A stretch of 64,000 bases of DNA from Pagrus major (lineage: Eukaryota > Chordata > Actinopteri > Spariformes > Sparidae), in NCBI RefSeq assembly GCF_040436345.1, contig NC_133216.1:19704792-19768791 (forward strand), given 5' to 3'. The notes beneath the pieces are model-generated. The model ran no database searches. It had not been told where the DNA came from and saw only the letters and a program-made list of their open reading frames with translations. Every line of letters starts with the position of its first letter. The first letter of the stretch is position 1. Made by a program: the position numbers and the translations under genes. This document shows, one piece after another, positions 22,829 to 34,499 of the stretch.

Positions 22829-25800
22829 TCACTCATCTTCCTGGATCATTTCTCTAAGGCACTCCTTTAAGTTTTCCACCCGGTCTCTATTGTTCTCTTG
22901 AGCGTTCTGTATTGTCTGCTCCAGCAGCCGCTGTGCCTCATCCAGTCCACTCACCTTGGGCGAGTTGCGGCTGAAGAGACACCCGCTCAGCTGATTGTGG
23001 TGGCAGTCCGGGGAAAGCATGCCGCACAGAAAGCGCAGGAACATGTCGTATTGGCCCAGTGGGGCGTTCAGGGTTCGCCCCAGGGCACACTGGACCAGGC
23101 CTGCTGCTGATTTGGTCTGATCCTTGGAGGTTAACTTCCAGGGCAGGTGCAACAACCCGGAGTCCAGCACGTTCTTGTTTTCTAAGCGGAACAACGTGAA
23201 GACGTACACAGCAGCTATGAACTCCTGGAGGAGAGAGGACATACAGTGGCTTTAGATTATTTCTTTGGGGTATCCCCAGGGCCAGGCAGCATAAGGGCAT
23301 GTGTCTCTGCTACAGGGATATTTTACAGGCAGCTGCAAGTTTTGTTATTTAACACCAAGTGAAATATTTATATTTACTCCTAATCATGTGTTAATGTTTG
23401 TAAGTTGTTTTGTTATCTTTTGGTATAAGCCAAATATACAAAAACAATTGATATTTATATCAAAATTCCTCTCTATTGGTCTATAAATATGTTTATCAAA
23501 TCAAATCTGATTTGGAGCAACTAACTAAACTCGCCTATGATATGAAACCAAAATGGCGTCATGGTTCAGAGGTGGTTCAGCTAGTGTAGCTAGTAAGCTG
23601 AGGTATCCGTGCAGGTAGCAAGTGATCCAATTAGCTGACTCTGCCCAGACTGGGAGCTCGGAGCAACGGGGGAGTGTTGGTGTTGTTTACTATCTTACTA
23701 TCATCTCTTGAGGTACAAAGTGGCTTGGGGCTAGGTGGTTAGCATGCTAACTTTAATATATATCTCTGCAACCTAATACAGAAATGTTCTGTTGATAATT
23801 ATTTTTTTTTTACTTTTTAAATGCAGCTTTGTATATATTGCACGTTCAAAGTCGATTTATCTCTCTCATCTTTCTCCCCTGATCCAACACCATAGGTGAG
23901 GCAGGTGGAGGTCCTGTACTGCTCCATATTCACTAAGTCACGTCCATTTCTGCGCAATCTAATTAAATACATCACATCACATTGGAGAAGCTAAGGACAC
24001 TCTAGTTCCCATTCCACTGTGACTTTAAGAGTAGCAGCACCTGTTTTGAGCAGCTACCTAAGAGCACTTCAGGTTCAAAGTCAGCTCATGTCAGGAGACG
24101 TGTGTGTTTCCCATGTCTCACATTTCAGTTGAGTACAAAACCACAGGACTTACATCGACAAAGAAAGCAAAAGAGAAACACACCTCTGATAAACGATAGG
24201 CAGCACCTCACAGAGCTTATATTACCTGGTGGAAACTTGTGATTTTAAAATCCCAAAGATGACATATATGCGCACACTTTTCCTTCCATTATATCTGAAC
24301 TAATGGCCAGATAATAAAACATCTCCAGTGTTTTCTAAGTGCAAAGTACATAATAAATGTTAAAGATCATTTAAAGACATTTATAAGACATATTAAAATG
24401 CTATGCTTTGAGTAATAACTCAAGTCCGATATGCTCTTTCCTCAAAAATAGTTAAATGGTCTTCTTACAAATTCTTAACAGCATATCTACTCATCTACTA
24501 CATTATGTTTGGCTTATATAGCATTTTTTGTGTGTGTTATTGATACTATACAATTTTGATGTATTTTTTGTATTTTTGTTGTCGTTTAAAATGACCTCAG
24601 GAGGATTAGCAACCACTTTGTGGAAGCTTATGGGCTTCCCAATAAAGAATAAAGAATCTACCCCTGCTCTCTCATTGAGTATATGAATGTTCATTTCAAA
24701 GGTTTAACTGCTGGACAAAGAATTCTTATTCTTATTCTACTGTACTAGGTTCATTCTCAGTGTACTTGGGATGTCACAAAAAGATGATCATACCTACACG
24801 TGTTAAACTCAGATTTAAGGTTAGCCCAGAGAAACTTTCCCTCCTTCAGCAGACAAATTCTAAAAAAACAGCCATCTAGCATCAAACTCTGTGAGATGGA
24901 GAGAGTTGTACCTGGAAGGTGTAGTGTATAAAGCAGAACGTCCTTTTCCCATCTGCGGATGCAGCGGGGAGCTCAGTGCACATGCCGGAATACACCGCCA
25001 CCTCCGTCAACTTCAGACTATACTCCTTCAAGTCCTCTTCCACGAACACACTCTTGTTTCTCTCCAGCATCGCCAAGGCCATCTTGCCCATCTTTAACAC
25101 CAGTTTCTTGTCATCAGGCAACCATTTCTGAGTGAAAAGACAATGTCAAAATGAGAAATTGGGATGATGAAGGTAAACTGTTCATTAGCCTTTCTTGGCA
25201 AATGTCTCTTTTGTCTTTTTTTAAACATTCAAATTCCAATCAAAGCTCCATTTTTAAAGAGGTACAGGGGGTTCAAAGCTGAGGTCCATTTTTGCGGCAG
25301 AAGTTTGGATTACTGTGCAGTGGAATGTGTGAAATTGCAAAAAACACAAACACTATATACAGTCTTAAGAAATATTGAAAATTATAAGCTTTCACAAGGA
25401 TATTTATTTCAGATTAATTTTGTTAGACTGCATCTGATGGTACAGGAGTTCATGATATTTTGTCCCCCAAATAATGGATCAGTAAATCTCTGCTTGTGAA
25501 AAAAATAAACAACTACATTTGAACTAAAATTTAGTACCAAATAAAATAATGACTAAAAGGTTATGAAATGCTGACGCAGAAAACTTGTTGCCCAAAAGCT
25601 ATTTAGCGTTTTATTTTTGTACATTTAAAAAGATAAGTGAATGGGGATGGTGAATTAAGTCACTAGAAATTATACAACATCACTTAAAAGACAAAAAAGA
25701 CACAAATTACCAGGTCATTTTCCCCTTTTCCATAGTAGAACTGCAGCCTGCGATTGATCTGGACGATCAAGATGCTGACGTAGAACGGTGTCAGTCTGGG

Positions 25801-28800
25801 GGGGTGCTCCCCATAGCCACGATAACGGTAGCAGCGCTCGAACACTGTTGCCACCATCCAGCAGACAAATGGCTGACGAGAGAGCATTTGGAGCATCGGC
25901 AGGCGCTTGTAATGTGCAATGATCTTCGTTGCTTGATCGCCATCAAAGCGTTTGGTCAGGTATTCGTCTTTCATCTCATCACTGGAAAAAAAAGAGGAGG
26001 AAAAGAGATATAATTGAACTACTGAAACAGTTTTAAAATGAATTTAACTGATTTAAGTGTACTGCTGAACCTTTTTTAACATTGTTACTGTACAGGACCA
26101 AACATACTTACAGGATTATATATATGAAAAGCTAAAACCAGCAGCAAGTAGAATAAGATACACAAAAACTTAAATTAATACTGACATCTACACACATACC
26201 TGAAGCCCTGTATTTCCGTGACAGCGTCTACAAACTGAGATGGTATCTGCGAGACAGCTGCCCGTCTCCCGAGGATCCAGACACGGGCACCACGAAGCAC
26301 GGTGCCTCGGATGATATTTACAATTAGGACGTCAGGATGTGCTGGGGTGTGGTTGCCATTTATGACTGGAGCATTCTAAAGAAAAGAAAACCAAATATAA
26401 ATACAAATATTAATATATGAGTTTCTAGTCATTATTTGTCAAATAAGGCACCAGTTAGCAGCCTAGCAGTTTGTATTTTGCACTTTGAAAAGTCCTATAT
26501 ATAACTAATATGATAAATCAGCATTGTCCTCATTAGTGGACATGGAAAGTGGATATTTACATCTTTTAAATAATTCTACTGGAAAGGACATAAAAACATC
26601 TTTCTTTCTTATGAGTTACAAATTAGTATCCATCATAATAATTTGATCGGTGCTGGTTAGTTGTCAATAATTCAATGTGGAGGTGATTTTAAATGTTAAC
26701 GTGAATGGGTCTCAGGTGTGTGTGTGCAGATGGGATACCTCCCAGTCCAGAGGAGCTTGGTAACAATCAAGCGCGTCCATGATGATGAGAAATTTACAAT
26801 CCTCTTCCTCCAGGAATGTAATGCCTCTACACTCTTTATGAAAATATTCTATGATTTCCATGACAGACATTTCGGGCTTCTTTGAAGGAAGAGGGTTTTT
26901 GGTTCGCATATACCAGAAGGTTCGAAATGAAAGTTTGATGATAAACTGCAGATCCTGAACAAAGATGGACAAGGAAATGGTGTTGGTCACAGGAAATTAA
27001 GTAAAACAAAATCTTCAATTGTCAGAATTACTGGTGAGAAAGAGCCATTGCATCATCTTACAAGTTAGGTTTTCAAAATATAAGAAATATAACTCAATTA
27101 TACCTTTAAATTCAAAACTAAATATGATGATATAATGATAAAATATTCATATGTTGCCAAATGTTTTCAGTGTATCATGCATGTCCCTAATTCTTCCAGG
27201 GTTCAATATAAATCTCAGTCAGACCAATTAGAGGTTTCCTGAGTGTCTCTTCCATTGTTGTCTCCTCTGCTGCAGCTAGAACAGCTATGTAATTCAACAT
27301 TAAAGCAGCATCAATCTGTTTTTTTGGTCACTTGGTGGCAGATGTTCACAACAAAGTAAACAACACACACGCATTTGCCATATTATCGTGTTACAAACTT
27401 AAGTTGACAAACACTTTGCCCATTTACATCCAAAAGACACTGAGCAACTTCATCATTCATTTGGAGTCCCTTTTATGGTGATCTAAAGAATATAAGACCA
27501 AAACAATTCTGGCTGTTTAGCATGAGGGAATGCTCTGCAATGTTTGGTCACTGGGCACTAACTCTGTCGGTCTGCTGTGTGGTGCTGGGCAGGTGGTGTT
27601 TGTTTAGTCTTGAATCACCTTATTCGCGCGTAGTTCTGACCAATCCAGGGCGAATTTTCCCACAGACACTGACATCCCAATTCCTGGAATTCCAGTGGTC
27701 ACCACCGTCCTCACCGGCTGACCATCAGCCTTCTGTAAGCGGAAAAAATTGTTCAGGTCGACATAGGTGTCGGGACTGGGGACCTGGACAGGTGACGGAG
27801 GTTGTTGTGGGAACGGGTGGGAGGGGTCGATTCCTCCATAACCACAGGTCGAAATATGGGGCTGAACATAGATGGTATCCAGCATGTTCTGTCTTCCGGC
27901 TCGAACGACCCCCTCACGGATGACTTGGTGTTTTCTGATCAAGTACTGCTTCAGTTGAAAACGGACCAGTGCTGGAGGTGAGAGAAAGATAAAGAGGACA
28001 GTCAGATCAAAATCACATGGCTGACATTTCAATTGTTCCTGTAAAAATGGTATCTATAAGCATTTAAGATTCCCTTATTTGAAAAAAAATGTAAACTCAT
28101 ATATCATGATTAACGATAGACCTGTTACACGCCTACCATCCACTACCATTCACCAGTATTAACCAGTGTGCTCATATAAAACCAGTGTTCACTTGCCTCT
28201 CTTGCACTTTTTCTTGAGTTCTTCTGCCTCTTCTTTCTTGTTGACTTGTTCCAGGCTACTTATCGTATGTAACAGGGCACGATCCTGGCCTGCAGGACAG
28301 AATTTGAAGAAAAACATAAAGAGAGTAAGCAATCACTGACAGTAATTACGTCCCTATGCTATCCACGAAGCTGTCTCCTGTATCCTTATTTTCATAACAC
28401 TGCGTTTTACTGTTCGAGTGGCAAAATTAACATTTCTCTTAATGTTTAGCTCTATTTGTACTATTCATATAGTATATACTATAACTTTCTTACCAAGGAC
28501 CTCCAAGATCCTGTCCACAAAATCAAGAAGGTCTCCATCCATCACCTGCTGCAGGGTTATGGCTGTTTCCCATTGGTAAAACCACACCTTAAATTTGTAA
28601 AGCTCTTCCCTGGTGAGGCCTGACAGAACACCCTGGATACTCTGCAGACAGGAAGAAAGGCATAAAATAACACGTGGTCTTACAAAAATCATGTCAGCAT
28701 TCTTTTGAATCATGAAGTTTTTTTTCAACATAACCATCAACTGAATCAGACATCAATTGAAAACTGTACTATTATTGGGATTATCACTTATCACTTCAAT

Positions 28801-31545
28801 ATGTACGTTAAAATGCATCATCAGGTCTAACAAAGTCCTGAGACCAAAACAATAACTTCTGTGAGGAAAAGGAAATATTAGGCATTGCGGACCAAATGTC
28901 ATGTACCGACCTTGAATATATGGGGCAGGTCCTGTTCTGGGTGCAGCCTGCCTGGCTGGCTGTTCTCGTCAGCCTGCATTGTGTCATCAGGTTCAACAAA
29001 CTCAGGTGGTTCTGGCGAATGAGTTACCAAAACCTCATCCATGTCCTCCTCATCGTTGTCTGAAAAATCCCCCAGATCAGATGACCTAAGAGACAAAAGG
29101 AGCTATGTCAGAAAGTGCACTGCAAATCCCATCCAAGGATCACCATGAGAACTGCATTTAGTTCAAGTTCAAAGTTCAAAGTTCAAAGTCGACTTTATTG
29201 TCAAAACTGCAATATGTACAAGACATACAGAGAATTGAAATTGTGTTTCCCTCTATCCAGACAGAAATAAGAAATATAAGAATATAAAATAAAATAGAAA
29301 TATAGATCTAAAAATAAAAATAAAAATAAAATATGTACAGCTAAGAGACATTTGGGAATATAAAGTCCGGAGATATAAATTAGCATTAGCATATAGCATA
29401 TATATATTAGCATATTGACTAAAACATAAAGAAGTTTTTTCTTTCTTTTTTAGCTAGAGACCTTTTGAAGATAGTTCCCACTTGTATAGATAAATAGGCC
29501 ATATTGATATATTTATCTTAAGTATCTAAACGTATCTTCAAGTAATATACATGTGACCAGCTACAGCCTGGTGGCCTCATTTTATTTACCTCTGAGAAAA
29601 CACATCAGTGCAATCAGATACGTGACTTGCACTGCAACCTCAAACTGTTTAGGCACATTTAACTCTTTGACAGTTCTGGTACGTTGAATCCTTTCACTAT
29701 TATTTAGTCACACATTCATTAATTTTCCTGTCAAATTTCTGCAAGTGGTGAATTTGAGAGCAATGAGTAGATTTCCACTTTTTGTGCATTAACATGCATC
29801 TACAAAAAGCATTAAGTAAACATAACTATTGCTGTTCATCACATTGTCCAGGTTCGTGACAGACAATTATGTTCATGTGTGTGTCTATGTGTGTGTGTGT
29901 GAGCGTCCTCCACCTGGTGTCAATGACAACAGCTCCTGGTGGTTTGGTCTGCTGCGTGGTCATGGTGTAGAGCGTCTCTGGAGACTCTGAGCGAATCATC
30001 TGCAACCTGGCAAAGAATTCACCTGGTTAACCTCCTATAAGATGTTTCTAAGTCACTGAAAGCAAACTTGAACTTCACAATATAACACAGTGGACCATTA
30101 CAACCGTTTGCTTTTACTAAAAAGAATCAATGTAGTCTTAAATAGATCCTCCATTTAAAATTTTGGCTGAATTCCAAAAACATTAACGCTGAAAGTTGAG
30201 TGTTGCAATATTTTCTTCAGGGAGGACCCCCAAATCTCTCAGCCAAATAGGTGCACCTAAGTCTCCCACAAATCTAGGGAAACACTGGTGTACAGTTGTT
30301 TAATCTTGGGTATAAATGTAGAATGTTCAAATTTTCCTGCTCAGTGAAATGTGTAGATAATCTTGTAACTTTGAATATGGAAGAAGAAACCTCCAGTGTC
30401 ATGTGTAGGCTGAAATACTCCTGAAAGGAACCTATAGCCATGATCTATCTCAAGCAATCTTTAAGTCTACAAACTAACTTGCATACTATACTAGAGTTAA
30501 ATGCAAGGCCAGCCTAGAAGGTAGGAAATCAAACTTGTGAGTTGAAATTTTGCTGTCATCTAGAGCCCAGAGAGGAGAAACAGACTTGGAAGTCATAGTA
30601 ATTAAACAGCAAGCCCATCAAAAGCTTAGGTGCAGGGTTAAACTGGAAAGGTTAAAGATCACAGGAAAAGTACCGTCAGCAGTGATGCAGTGCCATCTGT
30701 GGTAAACTGGCCAAAACAACAATAAAGAACAAATAGACACACTGGGATGAAGCTCAACTATTGAACCAAGACACAGTACCCTGTCCCCTCATGAGCTGTC
30801 GACACAGGTGGCCCCATAGGAAGCAGAGAAGAACAGTCCTCTGCAACCTCTTCATCACATCCATCCATCTCCTTCTCCTCCTCATCACTGTCACTCTTCA
30901 TTGAGCCATAGCTGGAGGGAGGCCTCTGGTGTTTCTTCTTCTCCTCCTCATCCTCGTCATCCTCGTCATCCTTATTCTCCTGCCTCAAGATGCTGAGGAT
31001 GACAAAAAGAAGGTGTTATTGTCTGGTTTTATATGAGTAATTCCAGTCCATTTTCAGCACAACCAAACATCAACAAACAAAACAAAACACAATTTAGAGG
31101 TCTGCTAATTAAAAGAAGTTCAAATATCTAAATAGTCAAATTGTTTTTGCCAATTTCTGCTTTTTGTCAGATCTAAATTATCAATGGAAGTTAAATATGA
31201 TTTCAAAATACAGATAAAAAATATCAATCTTTGTTGGCGTGACACGTTTTTCAAGCACTTCTGAAAAGGTACATGATAAGTCTGGCAGCTGACCAAACTC
31301 TTGGCGTGCGTGGGTGTGTCAAACGAGAACAGCACACTATAAATAGTTAATAAACCAGAGACGTAACAAACAAGCCTAAGTAAATGAACAAAAACAACTA
31401 AATTAACAAAATATGAATGATTTAGGTGAAGTGTTTCACCGTTAAAGTCCGGTAACTTTGACAACTCGCTCTCACAGTGATAACAAATCAAAGATGGCTA
31501 CAGACTGTGAAACGCTCACCTTTCAACCTCAGTGTCCGGGTCCAT
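22829..31545 (-). CDS. NLR-like protein: acidic N-terminus, pyrin-like, FISNA, NACHT, no LRR
   Basis: Innate-immune type NTPase of the fish NLR family. Exons in transcript order: 31545-31520, 30992-30780, 30006-29914, 29085-28911, 28641-28494, 28289-28197, 27971-27619, 26954-26739, 26375-26200, 25981-25711, 25127-24912, 23224-22829; they join in frame to 791 residues plus stop. Residues 1-169 are acidic and Ser-rich with a PPSSYGSMKSDSDEE motif like the N-terminal peptides of fish NLRs. Residues 170-249 resemble a pyrin-type death fold (LTREELYKFK ... LLDFVDRILEVLG). FISNA follows from about 250, then NACHT. The Walker A motif reads GIPGIGMS (343-350), with methionine 349 where lysine binds phosphate. 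Walker B reads IIMDALDCY (424-432), with Cys where the acidic residue is expected. Later blocks (RGARVWILGRRAA; PFVCWMVATVFE; LKEYSLKLTEVAVYSG) follow the family order. The protein ends where LRRs would begin. Fish NLRs usually have one large NACHT exon; here it is split over six. Intron 6 uses a GC donor. It may be a regulatory or decoy NLR; that is inference. Confidence 0.8.
23560..23845. mobile_element. MITE fragment related to the element at 1-306
   Basis: It shares the ggggctag-tggttagcat core and a right end reading tattgcac (23836-23843) with the element at the window start. A matching left terminus was not found, so it is probably truncated or diverged. It lies in the long last intron of the NLR-like gene. 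Confidence 0.35.
29165..29345. repeat. Retroposon-like tail in NLR-like gene intron 3
   Basis: Begins with a short tandem of ttcaaag words, continues gtcgactttattgtcaaaac and ends in A-rich (aaaat)n-like sequence. This resembles 3' tails of LINE/SINE copies common in fish genomes. No open frame is present. Confidence 0.35.
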
Positions 31546-31574
31546 GTCTGTGGTAGAAGCAGGCTCACACAACA

Positions 31575-31612
31575 CAGGTGTACAGGTGTACAGGTGTACA
31601 GGTGTACAGGTG
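31575..31612. repeat. 8-bp minisatellite of CAGGTG E-boxes just upstream of the NLR-like start
   Basis: CAGGTG occurs at 31575, 31583, 31591, 31599 and 31607, an exact 8-base period (CAGGTGTA). The array lies 30-67 bases upstream of the - strand start codon, in the presumed 5' UTR or proximal promoter. CAGGTG/CACCTG is the core recognised by E-proteins and SNAIL/ZEB-type repressors; function here is untested. Confidence 0.7.
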
Positions 31613-31619
31613 ATTCAAG

Positions 31620-32239
31620 TCTTACTTATCGCAGTAAGTTCAGCCGTCACATCCAAAAACCGTGCTAAAGTCTCTGTAACGAACAGGCTGTCTCCCTCCG
31701 CCGCTGCTACTATGAAAACGTTATTAACATTACTACGTACACGCCACGGCCTTATGACTTCACAGAGGCATTAATGTTTCTCAACAAATAAATAATATAG
31801 ATGAAAGAAGCTGTAAGATGTAGGGTAACGTCAACGAGACTCCATTTTAACTTGTTTCCTCTTCAGCTCTAACTTTCGGTTTCGAGCACAGTCAGTTTCC
31901 GGACAGCGTGCCTTCAGAATAAAAGCACACACTCCGTACTCAGGTCATCATTAAATTTGTAGGTGTGTATGTGTGTGTGGATAAAAACACCTTATATAGG
32001 CTACTCATAATCTAAATCCTGTCCACTAAAAAAATCTTTAGCAATTCACGAACTACATGCTCTAATTGGCCTGTACATTATACTTTTGTTGCCAAAGAAA
32101 TTAAATAATACATCATTAGGAGTCAGCTTTAAAAGAGGTCAGCCTTTACCACCGTAAATTATGTGCATCACTATTTAACAGGTGTTACATAAATATATAT
32201 ATTTATATATTTCTTATAAAATCTATACACTATCCAGTC
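31620..32239. other. Upstream region of the NLR-like gene, no gene seen
   Basis: Presumed promoter side of the - strand NLR-like gene. No TATA box at a convincing position and no coding signal were seen. Confidence 0.35.
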
Positions 32240-33063
32240 CAGGGGTCTGCAACCTGCAGAGCTTTTGCTATATTAAATATATTATATTATATTAAATATT
32301 AAAAAAAGTGGCTCCCTGTGGCTTTGACATCTTACATGGAAATTAATATTTTTTTTATCATCATCACTGTTCTAGGCCTACAGTGATTCTTACATTCTCC
32401 GACAGTAAAAATGCACAGCCTACACACAGAATTGTATCTGTTCTATCAAGTTGTGATTTATTGAATGATCCTGAATATCATTGTGTTTTATGCTCAAGCC
32501 TGAGGGTTGATCGCTGTATGTGGTAGAGGATAAAAAAGGATTAACTCACACTGAAATGGACTAAAATAAAATGTAAACTGGCCTGTGTTTCTTTTTCTTA
32601 CTTTTACTGTTTTTAAATCTAGGCTGCCACTATATATTTTATTTATTATCAAATGAGGCTAGTTTTTATTTTGTACATTTTCACAAACACAGGGAGGAGT
32701 TAAGTAGGTCTGCATATAAAGTTCTGTATTGCTACTCTATTTCTATTTATTGTATTCTAGTTCTTTTGTTTCATAAATGCACCAAAACATGGCATCATTG
32801 AAATGGAAATGCAAAGTTCAATTACCGTATACTGTAAGCATAAGTAGCCCGCTGCAGAGTTGCCACATCATGTGAAAATATAAATGAATGCTCATTTAGG
32901 CCCATTTAGGCCTATTAATAATCTTGATAGGCTAATTTAGACTTTCTAGGCTGCGTCACCTTCATCATAAGACACAAATATGTTTTGCGGCTCCATAAAG
33001 ATTTTTTTGGTGAGGGACGGGGGCTAAAATGGCTGTTTTGATAGTAGAGGTTGCTGACCCCTG
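32240..33063. mobile_element. Non-autonomous hAT-type element, 824 bp
   Basis: The left end caggggtctgcaacct is matched by the inverted right end (aggttgctgacccctg), a hAT-type terminus with one mismatch in 16. The flanking 8-mers atccagtc (32232-32239) and ctcaagtc (33064-33071) agree at 6 of 8 positions, fitting a decayed 8-bp target-site duplication as hAT elements make. Subterminal ctccctgtggctttgac and ttgcggctccataaag are also typical. No transposase frame remains. Confidence 0.75.
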
Positions 33064-33071
33064 CTCAAGTC

Positions 33072-34315
33072 AGTCAGCAGACATACAGTTGCTACTGCAG
33101 TAGCGGTGTTATTTTAGATCACACTACCTTGCTTAGCATGACCCTCCCTAATCTGCCTATGATTTGCTACATCCTGCCCATTAAGTAATGCACATGTGCA
33201 ACTCTCACCAAAGATCGAACAGATGTCTCACTGCGTAGCTAAAACGGAGCATTCAAGACAGTGTGAAAGGGATGCTGCAGCAGTGCACCATGAGAAAAAT
33301 ATTGTTTTTTTTAAATTCATGTATACCTATTCTACTAGGTGAAATATTTTAAATACATTGTAAAATGAGGTCTATGTTATGACAGATGTTGTGCTTACAT
33401 ATTTTGAAGGAAAAAAAGATCCTTAATATTCCGCTTTTATTCTGAAGGCTTCAGGCGCATACCGGAAGTGGAGTTACATTTGAGTCAGGAACTCAGGTGA
33501 CCCTTCTTCCTTTTTTCCCCATGTGCAGAGTAAGCACTACTCATTAAAGCAGACTTGCATGAACTGTAATAGTATGAATTCTGGATTTATTTGACCTGCA
33601 TGTTCTTGGACAAAAACAATGTTGCATGTGCATCTGAGCCCATTTAGGCAATGTGATTGTGATTGTGGGCTATATCAATAAAGTCGACTTGAATTGACTG
33701 AACTCAATTTTAGAGTTTAACTCTTTTTAGATGACACTTCGTAGTAGTTGTTTGTATCCTCATAACACTCTTTATCATAGTTATACAGCATAGATCTACT
33801 TGTTAACATATTTATTTTAACAAAATAGGTGTTTAAGTAGTTGTTCTGACGACTAAGCTGCTCTACCAGAGGAATCAAGTGCTTTGAACTTGGTAGGAAA
33901 TACTTTACCGTGAATCTATCAGAATTGCCTTCCTTTATAACATGCTTAGACTGTGGTTGATCAATCTAACATGTGGGCAAAACCAACCTAAAACAAATGC
34001 ATGACCTGACTGAATGAGCTTCCTTGCTTTAAAAAAAATGCCAGATTTAATCAGATTACTTGAACACATTTAGGTACAATGACACTGCCTTGAGTTAAGT
34101 CTGTCAGAGAGCCATGAGCCCAAGTGGCCAAGACCCCATAAATCATCTGTGCTACTAGTAATGTGTTTTCTGACTATGTGGATGCCTGAGACATATGTAA
34201 TAAAAACCTGTGCCTGTCCTCAAACATGAGGTGAAGCTCTCTCACAAGATCACCTGGACCATCCATGATCTGGGTTCAACAAGGATGCTTTCTCCCAATG
34301 TGTCATTTAAATGTT
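33072..34315. other. Intergenic, no gene seen
   Basis: AT-rich sequence. Near 33,650-33,700 the words gggctatatcaataaag and gacttgaattgactg resemble the A/T-rich tail of a fish retroposon. Nothing else could be supported. Confidence 0.35.
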
Positions 34316-34321
34316 TTTATT
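34316..34321 (-). terminator. PolyA signal candidate of numa1
   Basis: tttatt on the + strand reads aataaa on the - strand, about 180 bases after the proposed stop codon. Confidence 0.5.
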
Positions 34322-34499
34322 AACAAACATGTAAATATAATACAAAGAGAATAAAGAAATAAAGGTTTATTTGGACAAGATTGTAAAAAGTCCTAAAGGA
34401 CAAAAAATTAAAATGAATATCAATTTGTGAAAAGAGAAGAAAAAAGTGAGATCAAGTAGACGATCATGAACTCGTATTTGGGAGCCAGCCCTCACACCT

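Noticed and set aside
22898..23300. Overlapping open frames opposite or out of frame with the last NLR-like exon
   Set aside because: The frame ending at 22829 continues the family sequence and joins in phase to the previous exon; the others do not.
27522..27923. 133-codon + strand open frame
   Set aside because: It is antisense to the FISNA/Walker A exon of the NLR-like gene, whose frame and splice phases are well supported.
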